From NCBI RefSeq assembly GCF_932526225.1, contig NC_064037.1:9158203-9222202 (forward strand): DNA of 64,000 bases, in the 5' to 3' direction. The position numbers were made by a program, and so were the translations under genes. Each line of letters opens with the position of its first letter. Positions within the stretch are counted from its first letter, which is position 1. The stretch is from Nematostella vectensis. Taxonomy: Eukaryota > Cnidaria > Anthozoa > Actiniaria > Edwardsiidae. Below are positions 36,980-48,546 of this stretch, piece after piece. The notes under the pieces are model-generated. The model saw only the letters and a program-made list of their open reading frames with translations, was not told the origin of the DNA and did no database searches.

Positions 36980-39000
36980 TTTAGGACCAATAAAAAATAT
37001 AAGCAAAAGATCTCGTGCAAAGTTATATGTGTCCGGTCGTCACCAAATGACATCGTATTAAACCCAACTTGGCAGATATCACGTAGGTGCAAAGGAAGGT
37101 GCAACGAGATGGTAATTTAATGTGTGAAGTCGATTATGACGTCACCAAACCCACACACGAGATAGTCAATTCATAAGAGTGGAGCAGTGGTCACTCCAAG
37201 GTGGCCGCAATCTCATAAAAAAAACATCAGATAACAAAACTTGGTAGATGTCATGTAGCAGATGTACGTGTCAGGGGGTTAAACGAGATAGTCACCTGAT
37301 ATGTGTCGCCATCGATAACGTCACAAGTAGTTGTAAAGTTTTTTTATTGAAATTAAAAGACAAGAATAAGTAATCTTGTGAATCGGTGTGAAGTTCCGCT
37401 GTTAGGCGTGCCTAAATTTATATACAATAGAATAATCGCTGCTCGATGATGAAAAAGAAAACAAAAATAAAATCTTGGGAGCATCCCAAAAGATATCGCG
37501 AAAACGTATTTACTCCAAAAGCGATGGAACAAACACATTTGTGCAAGACAGACTAAGTCACACCAAAAAAGGTCTTGGAGCAACAGCAACAACAAAAAAC
37601 AAAAAGGTCTTGGAGTAATCAAAACGATAGCCAAAAAGGTCTTGGAGCAGAATAAAAGAGGGCCAAAAGATTTTGAAGCAAACCAAAAAAATATGGCCGA
37701 AAAGGTCTTGGAGCAACCAAAAAGATGGCCAAAAAGATCTTGGATCAACCAAAAAGATGGCCAAAAAGGTCTTGGAGCACACATAGAAGATGCCAAAATG
37801 TACTTGAAGAAACCAAAAAGATCGCCAAAAAGGTCTTGGAGCAACATAGAAGATGCCCAAAATGTTCTTGGAGCAACATAGAAGATGCCCAAAATGTTCT
37901 TAGAGCAACCAAGAAGATCGCCAAAAAAGTTTGGAGCAACCAAAAAGATGACGAAAAAGGTATTGGAGCAACCAAAAGGATGGCCAAAAAGGTCTTGGTG
38001 CAACAAAAAAAGATGGCCAAAAAGGTCTTGAATCAACCAAAAAGATGGCCAAAAAGATCTTGGATCAACCAAAAAGATGGTCAGAAAGGTCTTGGAGCAG
38101 CCAAAAAAATGGCCAAAAAGGTCTTGGTGCAACAAAAAAGATGGCCAAAAAGGTCTTGGATCAACCAAAAAGATGGCCAAAAAGATCTTGGATCAACCAA
38201 AAAGATGGCCAAAAAGATCTTGGATCAACCAAAAAGATGGCCAAAAAGATCTTGGTGCAACAAAAAAGATGGCCAAAAAGATCTTGGATCAACCAAAAAT
38301 ATGGCCAAAAAGGTCTTGGATCAACCAAAAAGATGGCCATTAAGGTCATCGAACAGCCCAAAAAGATGGTCAGAAAGGTCATCGAACAGCCAAAAAGATG
38401 GTCAGAAAGGTCTTGGAGCAGCCAAAAAGATGGTTAGAAAGGTATTGGAGAAGCCAGAATGATAGGATCGCCAAAGATGTGGGCATTGCCTGAAAGCGAA
38501 GTTCAAACCGACAAAATCCTAATTTTCCTTCTGTATATTTTAGTATAAAGCTTAATTTAGTTCTGATGTATAGATGACGTCACAAATCACGCGTCCATCT
38601 CGTTGCAGCCCTGAAACCCAGATCTGCTACATGACATCTTCTCGTCCATCTCGTTGCAGCCCTGAAACCCAGATCTGCTACATGACATCTTCTAAGTCTA
38701 GTTGTCTCGCGATTATTTTATTTTTTTCGTTGGACCTACTACACGACGTCTACTAAACTTTTATTGTCAAACGATGTTTTTATCATGAGTTATGAATATG
38801 TTTGTTTAATTTGTATTAAGGACGTCATCAATGATATCATTTATCACGATACCATCTCGTTGCGCCCTCTTGACACCCATAAGACGTCTACCAAGTTTGC
38901 GTGTCATACGATGTGATTTGATGACAACGGATGGCGGACATTAGGAACCACGTGCCGGCAAGAAAACTCGAATCGATGGATTACCAATATCAGCTACCAT
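36980..39000. repeat. Composite repeat: inverted copies of a GACGTCA-type unit around a 32-bp minisatellite
   Basis: A unit of about 110-180 bp with AACTTGGTAGATGTCATGTA, CAACGAGATGG and TGACGTCA landmarks occurs in one orientation near 37010-37115 and 37225-37325 and inverted near 38574-38690 (a 51-bp direct duplication) and 38820-38930. Related single copies lie near 43090-43160 and 43430-43520. Between the inverted sets lies the 32-bp minisatellite. The whole looks like a transposable element with repeated long inverted ends. Confidence 0.55.
37560..38455. repeat. 32-bp minisatellite, about 28 copies
   Basis: The unit TCAACCAAAAAGATGGCCAA + AAAGATCTTGGA is 32 bp (phase points 38161, 38193, 38225). 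Because 32 is not a multiple of 3, each strand cycles through all three frames every 96 bp, giving the same 32-residue peptide repeat (QPKRWPKRSW, NQKDGQKDLG) in overlapping frames. The long open frames on both strands here are best explained by the absence of stop codons in the unit rather than by a gene. Confidence 0.9.
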
Positions 39001-41550
39001 TTTTTTCTTATACGGCCTGGAGTAATTAATATGAGAATCCAAAAAGATTGCAAAAAAGTAATGGACCAATTCGAGTGGGAAAATAACAACTTTATTAAAA
39101 TCACAATGTTACATTTAATATCAAATGTTACAATGGCAGATAGAGTTTACATTATTATTTTAACTACAATTACAGGTACTCATTTTTAGTGTGACCAAGA
39201 GATCGGTGACCAATTCGAGATATCGCTAAAAGGGTCACACGAAAAAAAAAGGCAAAACGGATCGCTCTCAAATTCCAAGAACGACAAAAGCATTGTATAA
39301 AATCCAAGAAAGAAAATCGACAAAATCATATCCTGATGAGACGATATGGTTGCAACGAAAACTTTGATGTTTGTTATCGGAGTCTCGCAGACGATACCCC
39401 TTTTCGAAATAACGGTGTGATAAATATGTTCAAAAACATATTTCCACCCGTAGATCGGAAAATAGTTTTTATTGTGTCTTTTTTTACATATTATGTATCT
39501 CCCGATTATAGAGGTTTTGATCCAGACAAACTGTTACAGCACCAAAATCATCATTGCCAAAACCTTAAGCCTAGAAGCCTGCCACGCCTAGTAAAGTGCT
39601 ACTTGTGTCTGCAGTGTCGTGCCTTGCATCAATGATCGATCCGCTGTTGTCGACGTCTTCACCAATCAACTAAGAACGCCTACTCGCAAAAGATTCTAAG
39701 AACTTGAATGCTTTTGAACGAGGAAACGCCCTTTGTCGACGGCGCCAACCATTTGTTGGACACTACGATAAACTGACAATTTGTCAGTTATACTATGGAT
39801 AAAGCCATATGCCTATTTAATTTCTCGTGTGTTTTTTTTTTGTTATTTCCGAAAATAAATCGCAAATCTTTTTTTTTAACTTTTTTGCCAAAATAGATTC
39901 GAAAAAATCGCAAATGCAAAAGAAAAGAAAAGAAAAGGTCGAAGACCAAGGATCGAAGTCAACAATATCGGATTGGCTATTGTCGCAATCTATGCTGAAC
40001 TAATAACTATAGTAATATATACACATAAAGGACATGAATTTGTAATATACGCACCTATATACTAAAACCAGTACTAGAAAGTTGTATGGGGGTTTGGTTG
40101 TAGATGTACTTACACTGCAATCCAAAAACCTTAAGGCTTACAACCGCAGACTAACTCGAAAAATAGGTTTGTGTGCCACAAATTCAAGTCCAATAAATTT
40201 CGTTTAAAACTCCAACCCCAAGAAGACTACCTAAAGCACCAAAGGCGAAACGAGGATTTTCGTTACGAAACTATTCCAAAAGGAATTTCCGATTGTCTTT
40301 AGGTGGCCTCCTATTCCTAAGTGCAAGTTGAGCCCCGACCCATAAGCAGACAATTTTATTTGTCCTTCCAACACTGGCAAATCTCCTCATACAAATCTCC
40401 CCAGACAAATATTAGGACTATCTCCATTTTTCAGGTATGGTCTGCCTGTGTTGGGTGAGCAAAGGCTGTGCTTAGCCTAAAAGGTGGTTTAGCCCCCCTC
40501 CCCCAGTCCCCCCTCCCCACTGATGCTAACATATATGTATGGTGTATGTATTGGAGGACCACCTTTGCTCAGACGAATCACCTGCTCCACCCATGAAAAC
40601 CTACACTACCCCCCTGAGTACCAAGATGAGACATCAAACAACTCAGCTTTATTAGAGGGAGGGGATCCTAGAAATGACAACACCACTTTTACAACTATTA
40701 TATTTTTAGTGTGATAGTATTTCTTTTCATTAAACTCTTTCACATTTCATCAACAATGGTTTTGACTGTTTTCCTTATTAATCAATAAATCTCTGGTATT
40801 ATATGATGCAGTCACCAACAATGATCAATGTGGAAAACTGCAAGTTAGTAATGTTTTGAAAGTTTTACCTTATTGAATGTAATCATTATATGGCCAATGC
40901 ATCAAATGATAAAGTTATCAGCAAAAGGGGGAGAGGGGGAAGCATACCTCCAGGTGACTGAATCCTCCCACGCAGACCAGTAATGCCTAGACTACCAAAA
41001 TATCAAACTAACGAACCATTTGTTCGTGATAAAAAAAGGTCTTAACCAAAACTTATATGACAGGCTTCGCCTAATAAAAAAAAATCCACCCCCCTCCCAA
41101 GGGCACCGGCGCCAACAATACTCCGGCCCTTTTGCTAGCTAATATTTTTACATATTTATTTTAGTTTGTGATTGCTTTTTAAGAAAGCAATGCTTTTTAC
41201 GGTCTGGATCTAATTTTGTATCTATTTTCATCTTTTTATTTAAGATAAAAATCTATAGCTTTGTAGAGTCTGGAATACAAGATTCCTGTGATAAAAAGAA
41301 GTAAACTGTTATATGGTTAATACAGCTTCAACCATATGACAGTTCATTCCCTTTGAGTAAGCAGGTAAGAATACTGCCACGCCCTTTGCCTAGTATAGCC
41401 AAGATTAAAATCAGAGATTACTTTCAGCTTTAACAAGTCTGCATTCGTAGCATTCTTTTTTTTACTTTTTTCATCTTAATAAATATTATTTCATATGCTC
41501 TAAACAAATTGCCCCACGAATTGGACCGAAAAACAAAAAAAATATATGCT
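39000..41550. other. Non-coding AT-rich region, nothing firm
   Basis: No gene recognised. Poly-C bearing patches at about 40492-40520 and 41080-41125 resemble MITE debris. A hairpin ACTGTTATATGGTT / AACCATATGACAGT lies at about 41306-41343. Confidence 0.4.
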
Positions 41551-41579
41551 GTTTGGTAGAGCTGCTCTCTGAGAAAAAA

Positions 41580-42260
41580 ACTCACTGTTAATTCCACACG
41601 ATTCCTCTAGCATCCAATCTTTGTTATTTCTGTAGATGATTATCTGTGGAAAAAATATTTTAAATAAAAAATAATTTTATTATACTAACAGCGCCCCCCA
41701 GAGGCGTCATTCTATTTTTTTTCAGTGTTCTCTCTCACCTAGGCAAAGTCAACTTTTTGGATGATAAACAACGAGCCCTCTTCCAGTGCGTAAGCAATCG
41801 TGTAGGAAAGTTCAACTGTTGAGACAAAATTTAGAAATAAAAAAAGAGGAAATTATACTAATTGAAAGCATTACTATTCTTATTTGCGTTATTTTACCTT
41901 GAAGAAAGAGTAAATAAAAGGGAAGGCGGGAAGCGTGTGTTGAATTTCCTGTAGAAAGAGAAGAAACAATTCAAATTCTGAAATATTGGACAGTGCATAG
42001 GCATTTTTCATTTGTATATTGCTACTTAAAATACCCCACAAGTTTAAAATATATTTTCTCAGGGTGCAATAGATAATAATTGGATAAGTTCATTCAACAA
42101 GGAGGCTTTTTTTTACCAACAGGTAACGCTCATCACTGAGACCTCGTTGGAAGTGAAAATTGGGACTTTATTGAAATGCGCGACGGAATTTTCCAATTAA
42201 ACATTCCATATTTTACCTTTTGAGTAAGCCTGGAGCTTCCGAACACATTATTGTTGCCTC
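41580..42260 (-). other. Cluster of splice-site-bounded short segments, possible untyped transcript
   Basis: On the minus strand, four short segments are bounded by canonical sites: 42277-42225 region (ATAAACAG...AAAAG|GTAAAA), 41950-41898 (TTTCTACAG...TTCAAG|GTAAAA), about 41821-41744 (TCTCAACAG...CCTAG|GTGAGA) and about 41640-41600 (ATCTACAG...AACA|GTGAGT). One continuous frame through them exists but gives no recognisable protein, and other frames of the third segment end in TAG exactly at the donor. It may be a non-coding RNA or chance. Confidence 0.25.
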
Positions 42261-42628
42261 TGTTTATAAGTGAAGTAAGACAAAATAATTCCAGCAAGTT
42301 TAGCAAGTTAGTTTAGTGAGTAAAAGTCGGACCATCGAAAGGCTCTCTATTTTGCGAGTGTGGTGAATATTTGATCGCCATGTGTACAAGCGACTAGTAT
42401 ACTAACCAATCAGCAGAACACTTTGTCTGTCATTCCAATTGCAATCACCCAATCACAGTCCACTGTCGAATTAATCGTACAAATGATAACCGCAGAAAAA
42501 CAATAGTCCTTAATTTGCGTTTCAAAGGCAGCACGTAAAAATGCGCGTGAAAAATTTCAGGAACAAATTAGAAGGGGGAGCTCACTAAATATTACAGCGC
42601 TGGAGCCAAAAGTATAGACATCCCTAAT

Positions 42629-42965
42629 GTGTTCGCATACTTTCGAGGCCCTCCACCAAACATTGGATAAACTACACTCATATTTGTGTTTGTAAATTAG
42701 TTAGTGTGTGACCTTAGCGAGACAGATACATTTCAATGTAAGTTGCTGTCTGTCTCAGCAAACTTAAACTTTCGTTATAAATGTAGGAAGAAAGATATCA
42801 TGTTATTAATCGCATGTGTTTGTTATTTGGCATCTTCTTCTATTAAGTTCCTGAAAAAGTCTCTTTGAATTAGTGAGCCGATACTCGTCGGTCATTGGTG
42901 GAGGTCCTCAAAAGTATGTGAATACATTGTTCCTACCGCCCATTGCAATGGGCGGTAGAAACAGT
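42629..42965. mobile_element. MITE of about 0.3 kb with 33-bp inverted ends and a flanking palindrome
   Basis: Left arm near 42637 (AATGTGTTCGCATACTTTCG, then AGGCCCTCCACCA) is inverted near 42889-42930 (TGGTGGAGGTCC, AAAAGTATGTGAATACATTG), about 29 of 33 positions matching. Next to the right arm lies a perfect 26-bp palindrome at 42933-42958 (CTACCGCCCATTG and its complement). No ORF. Confidence 0.65.
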
Positions 42966-43529
42966 TCGCGCGCCAGCTGGTTATTCCCAGATTTAAATTA
43001 TATAGATTAGGCATTGCCTAGAAGCGGAGCTCCAAACTACCAAGTCTTGATTATTTACGCTTAATAATTTAATAAATATTAAATATTATTATATTTCTGT
43101 TTTTGACGACGCAAACGATTTCACAGATCACGCGACCAACTTGTTACACCCATTCCCCCCACAAGACCTTTCTCGATTATGCTAGCATTTTTTTTCGGCA
43201 TTTTTTTCGGCATTTTTCGGCATTTTTGTCGTTTTTTCTTAAAAAAGAATTGCTAGCATTTTCAGCCATTTTTCGTGACTGTGATCCAGATTTCAGCTTT
43301 AAGAAATTAGAGGGATAAAAGATCCTAATGTTTCACAGTTTTTTTTTAATTGATTGATTTTTAATTGATTTTAATTCTCTCAGTCTCGACTGTTTGTTCC
43401 ATTAGCGGAACTGCATATATTTTGCTTCTGGTGACGTCATTGATGAAGTCACAATCACGGGACTATATTGGTGCATCCCCTTGACACCTTCATGACACAT
43501 ACCAAGATTGGTTGTCATGATTAGTTATA

Positions 43530-44397
43530 CAGCTATTTCAATAAACGTTGTCAAAGAGCGCTCTGCCGCACACACCCATACCGCGAGGTAGTATGGGTAA
43601 TATATGTTGTTTCAAGCTCTGCCCATCCTTCACCGCCGACACGACTTTAGTTGAATGCTTTAAGAATGGCAGTACAGTCTGATAATTTTCTAAATATATA
43701 TTTGCGCGTCCTTAAACAAGGAAACAAGAGCAGGTTTGGCACCTATCCCGTAAGAGGTGTCAAACGGAGACTATGTAGCTATACTAAAAGAAAACCTGTT
43801 GGCAAAGTGCCTGAACGAAATAGCAACGACGACGGCGACCGACTGCAAAAAGCTTTCATACTTTGCGCACAATTTTAAACTAGTTTAGATAAAATTCACT
43901 CGTTTATGTATTCCCCCAAAAAACTATAGTAAAACCTAGAATCTTATTTCCAGCATAGCGAACAAGGATAGACTAGTTCAGCGCACACGTTCCCGTCCTC
44001 GCTACACCATGAATTGAGTTTTCACGTTGTCGTTTGAAGAAAAACGGCTGAAATGTATCAGACAGAATCCATTTCAGAGTATATTTCACGTCTGGCTCTT
44101 TGAATTCTCAATTGTTTTCGCCGTCGTCTTTCGCGTTGCCGTTGTCGTCCCTATTTTTGTCTCTATTTTTGCAGATACCTTTTACAATTGTACGCGGCAC
44201 ATAGAAAGAGATGCCGAAGTGTCTTCGATAGATAATGCAAGAAACTGTACCATCCAGATAACTTGCCAGCGAAGGTCTTCACTATAAGACTGCGGTATAT
44301 TTACTGAAAACTTGTTACAACATACAGTACATACCTCGCGGTATGGGCGCGTGCGGTAGAGCGCCCTTTGACAACTAAACGTTTATTGGAATAGCTT
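43530..44397. mobile_element. Non-autonomous TIR element, about 0.87 kb
   Basis: The left end carries AGCTATTTCAATAAACGTTG, CAAAGAGCGCTCTGCCGCAC and CCATACCGCGAGGTA; the right end at 44330-44397 is the inverse (ACCTCGCGGTATGG, GTGCGGTAGAGCGCC, TTTATTGGAATAGCT). Inverted ends span about 65 bp with several mismatches. TA dinucleotides flank both ends, which would fit a mariner-like target, but this is not certain. The short internal ORF at 43651-43878 is unrecognised and not transposase-like. Confidence 0.7.
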
Positions 44398-44809
44398 TAT
44401 GTAGATTGTGCTTGGCAACTTTTTAGTAACTTAAAGCGTTTTGAGCAACTTTTTAAAGTGCCAGCAACCTAGGACAACTTTTGCTTTACTTTTAAGCACC
44501 AAATGGACACAAAACACCAAATCCTCAATCAGATCTTTATTGAAAGGATTTTTTATTATCAGTGGTCAAAACGAAGGATATTTTACTGAATATGAATGGA
44601 AACTGGATTTAACCCGGCACGCGGCAACGCAAACTGGACAGCAGCTATCTATCTAACGGGCGCTGAAATCCAACGGTTATTCTCTGCAATATTCGCCTTC
44701 TGAAAAATGCAGAAATGATCGCAACAATACTATGCCTAAAGCACCGTGCAAACTGCGCCAGCACCTGCCAGCAACGCTGCCGAATTCTTGCTCGACTGAC
44801 AACAATGAA

Positions 44810-46190
44810 TGAATTTAGAATTACTGAGAGTACGGCTGGAAATACGTCAAAATATTTTTTACAGCGATTTTTGCGCTATTTAGCGGATTAAGACTAATTT
44901 TCTATTTCCGTCAACACTAGCATGAAATATTCAAAAGGCGATCGCACACATACACATAGTATAATACAACTGAATAAAAAATAGGGGGGGGGGGACGAAT
45001 TTGGATTTGAACGTATAAAAGGTAGGAACATTTTTTTTCTTCCTTTTTTTTTGAACAGATCAGAAACTGGTCCAAAAACTAATGCAAATCTCAAAAGAAA
45101 AGAAAAAAATCCTTCTTTCGGATGATTTGATTTTATTCCGGTCAATTCGACTCCAGTTTATATTTAACTCTCCAAAAATTTTGCGATGTAGCGCAGTTAC
45201 TGTAGGTGATGTAGCAAGCGTGACTTCCAAGCGCGTGATCCAAGTTTTCACACCGTCGACAACATTAATTATGTCGGCGCCAAAAAGTACAAAATTAAAC
45301 GTTTGCTGTTTGAAAACTTAACTTAGCGCTAAATCGGTATAGGAACGTTTTTATAAATGTATATTATAGCTATTCCTTGTGTAGTGCATAGAAATTTGCA
45401 AGCGCATAAATCAGAAACAAGACAAAATATTCTAATCAGACATTAGTCTAGGATTAAAATTACATTAAATTTCAGAAGTTGCTGTGAATAATTTAAGAAA
45501 CCGTAATTATGCCTTTCCAACGATTCCAGCTGATTTTACTCGGTAAATGGGTATTTTTTAAATTATTATTATTTTTTTATGAAGTACCCCCCCCCCCCCC
45601 TCACCTTTTTTAGTATCTGTTTAGTATCTGATTAGTATCTGATGGAATTAGTATCTAGGATCACCGCGGTACTTCTCAAACAGTAAACGTTTACTTATGT
45701 ACTTTTAGGCGCCGCCGGCAGTTGTCAACGGTGAAGACCGCCCAAGTAAAAGTCACGCTTGGATCACGCGTTTGGTAGTCACGCTAGCTACACTAATAAC
45801 TAACTGCGCTACATCTAAATTACGGATAGTAAAATAGAAACTGGACCTGAATTGACCGGGATATAATTTGGATCATCCGAAACAAGAGGAATTCTTTTAA
45901 ATTTATCAAAATTCACAGAGATTTCTAATAAAGTAGAAACTGGTTCCTAATTATAGAAAATACTTTTTTAAACCTTTAATGCACAACACATGGTATAATA
46001 CAACTGAGTAAAAAAAAATCAGGGGTACGAATTGGCATTTCTTTGTACAAACAGGGTCGCCTTTTGAATGTTTTGCACTAGTAATAGAAATTTAGCATAA
46101 ATCCGCTAAATAGCGCAAAAATCGATGTAAAAAAATAACCCTGGCGTATATTCCAGCCGTACTCTCCAATTCCTTAAAGAAAATAGATAA
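44810..46190. repeat. Long imperfect inverted repeat, arms about 0.5 kb
   Basis: The left arm 44810-45320 and right arm 45680-46190 pair over most of their length: GAGAGTACGGCTGGAA with its inverse TTCCAGCCGTACTCTC; GATTTTTGCGCTATTTAGCGG with its inverse at about 46105; TTTCGGATGAT with ATCATCCGAAA-like text near 45880; GATGTAGCGCAGTTA with its inverse near 45810; GTACTTTTAGGCGCCG near 45702 with CGGCGCCAAAAAGTAC near 45275. About 0.36 kb separates the arms. A transcript across it would fold into a very long hairpin. Confidence 0.8.
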
Positions 46191-46199
46191 TTTCGAATT

Positions 46200-47740
46200 T
46201 TTGGTTATTGAAAAATCACCCCTTACCCTTAGGAACTGACTATGAACCAAGAAGTTTTAGTAACCAGACTCACCGCGGTTATTTGTTTTGTATACCACTT
46301 TTTGTTAGGCATGAGGCCCCGCTCACACGACGCTTCGCTATGAAACGAAAACAACAAAGGTGTGGCTGACAATGGCTGAGTTTTTAATCTGACCGAAAGG
46401 GAGCCAGCCAATCGATAAATGGGGGTGATTATGTAAATAAAAGAAAGGCAACAAATTTTATGATAGGACTAAAATGATAAGATTTCTAAAAGGTATAAGC
46501 CCTTTTTTTATTTCGATTAGAAATATAACCACCAATTTCATTCTTACTGCCGCCGTAGAGAAATGACGAACAGCATATTTCCTTTTCGAGTTTCTACGTT
46601 TATACATACTGTCTTTCACCTTTTAAATCGATAAGACGAAAAATGTACCCTAGTTCGTGATTTCTGTTTTGTATTGATTGAAAAATCTCGTAAAACAAGA
46701 TATTCTGACATCCCTTTTCGATGTTGGGGGGGAGGGGGGGGGGGTAAGGGGGAAGCTTTTCCGCGCTTCCTCCTAAATTGGGGTTAACACAACAACCAAA
46801 CAGCCATACTAACCGAAAATTATCTTTTATTTGTAACCTTTTGATTTAATTAAGTCACCAATTTCTTGAAATAAGTTACAAAGCGGGTTCTACGATAACG
46901 TGTGTAGATAGTTTTAGAAAGGATTGATACGTTGTTAACATGCAACGTGTTTTGAGAAATACCCTAGACTTTCGTGTTCATTTCTGTCGGTGATGTCAAG
47001 CGTCTGCTTACTCCAGTCGTTGGACCGCCTTCGACTTGCGTGATATAATTTTTTTGCTTTCTTCTGGACAAATTATGATTGTTTAAAAAAACATTAAATG
47101 TACATTAGTAGCCAAAAAAATAATAAAATAGATTGGTGTCCCTAACAAACAATTAGTTACCTACTTTAGTTATCATTTTTAAAGTGTAGCGACAATTTTT
47201 TAAATAACCTGGTTTTCACTAGGACCCAAACGCAAAACAAGTGAAAATCGGTCAAAAGTAAGTAATTAAGAACCAGTTATTTAGAACATTAGTAATTATT
47301 TTTCAAGCGGATCTCATTTGCAAAAGATTGTGAAGGCTAACAAAATATATCACATAAGTCGTTTCGCCAATGTTGAAACGGCTATACGATGCTAAATCAC
47401 ACCAGAGTCCCTAAATGCGTTTCCCTTAGCAAGAACCATATATATGCAAACACCGTTCATTACAACTTAATTCACACTATTACACCAATCAGTTGTAGTG
47501 CGCCTCATTCCCGAGCATCCAAAGGGTTATGATACCCGTGAAGGTTTGCAAGCTTCCTTGTAAGCCGTTCCCCTCATATTGCACCCGGTCCGTGCGAGCT
47601 CCACTCGATTTATGGAACAGACGACGTGACGAATATCAACTGACTTCTTGGATGGAAGCGCCCTCGACTTCCTTCGACCTGAATGAAAAAAAAATAAAAA
47701 TATGTTTTATTGAAATATGTATTACAGTGGAGCCCCGTTA
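46200..47740. other. Non-coding AT-rich region, nothing recognised
   Basis: Contains a poly-G tract at about 46727-46752. Text near 46355-46375 (AACAAAGGTGTGGCTGACA) repeats a phrase at 223-241, so a dispersed repeat may be present. No gene seen. Confidence 0.4.
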
Positions 47741-47744
47741 GCCT

Positions 47745-48127
47745 GACCCTTGCGTTGAACAAGAAACATAGGCGATTCCAGCTATAAGTGCGCTCGCTCG
47801 TTTTCATTCAGAAATGCCTAGGCCCTTGCGGTGAACAAGAAACATAGGCGATTCCAGCTATAAGTGCGCTCGCTCGTTTTCATTCAGAAATGCCTAGGCC
47901 CTTGCGGTGAACAAGAAACACAGGCGATTCAAGCTATAAGTGCGCGCGCTCGTTTTCATTCAGAAATGCCTAGGCCCTTGCGGTGAACAAGAAACATAGG
48001 CGATTCCAGCTATAAGTGCGCTCGCTCGTTTTCATTCAGAAATGCCTAGGCCCTTGCGGTGAACAAGAAACATAGGCGATTCAAGCTATAAGTGCGCGCG
48101 CTCGTTTTCATTCAGAAATGCCTGGGC
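47745..48127. repeat. 76-bp tandem repeat, 5 copies
   Basis: The unit GGCCCTTGCGGTGAACAAGA + AACATAGGCGATTCCAGCTATAAGTGCGCTCGCTCGTTTTCATTCAGAAATGCCTA begins at 47821, 47897, 47973 and 48049, with a diverged first copy at about 47745. Copies are nearly identical; CTCGCTCG alternates with CGCGCTCG. It lies about 0.4 kb beyond the CLUH stop codon. Confidence 0.95.
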
Positions 48128-48546
48128 CGACTACCACAACCGCCAGAATGCAGCGCGCGAGTTTGTATAGTTTGTTTAATTGCTGATTTAGACAGCATGA
48201 TTTAGTTGTATGCAACTTGCCTGCAACACCGCCACAATTTGAGTTGCAGAGTGTAAATCAGCCTAATACTCCGCTACGACGTTCAGCTTTAAAAGTCGTA
48301 GTGTGTAATTTACAAATCAGCCTTAACAAACCTACCATAGTAACCGACATGCCGTGCGCGCGTGCATAATAACTCGAAACTCCTACTGTCTTCAAGTTCC
48401 CTAGAGACTAATTTTCAGTCATGTCTACTCATATCACTCGAACTCCACATCAATTTGATCTGCTTTCCGTTTCTTGATGGAGAGGGGTACTTATGGTGAC
48501 TAGGTATTTTCTCTTATGGGAAGCCGTAGGGGTTATCTATATTCTC
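48128..48546 (-). other. CLUH 3' flank / 3' UTR
   Basis: Non-coding sequence downstream of the CLUH stop. The clearest poly-A-signal-like hexamer on the minus strand is ATTAAA (plus-strand TTTAAT at 48175-48180). Nothing else recognised. Confidence 0.35.

Noticed and set aside
37353-38462. Open frames of 245 and 275 codons on opposite strands, as genes
   Set aside because: Both are produced by one stop-free 32-bp minisatellite; no start context, splice sites or domains.
43651-43878. 75-codon ORF inside the 43530-44397 TIR element, as a transposase
   Set aside because: No DDE-type motif or recognised family; too short.
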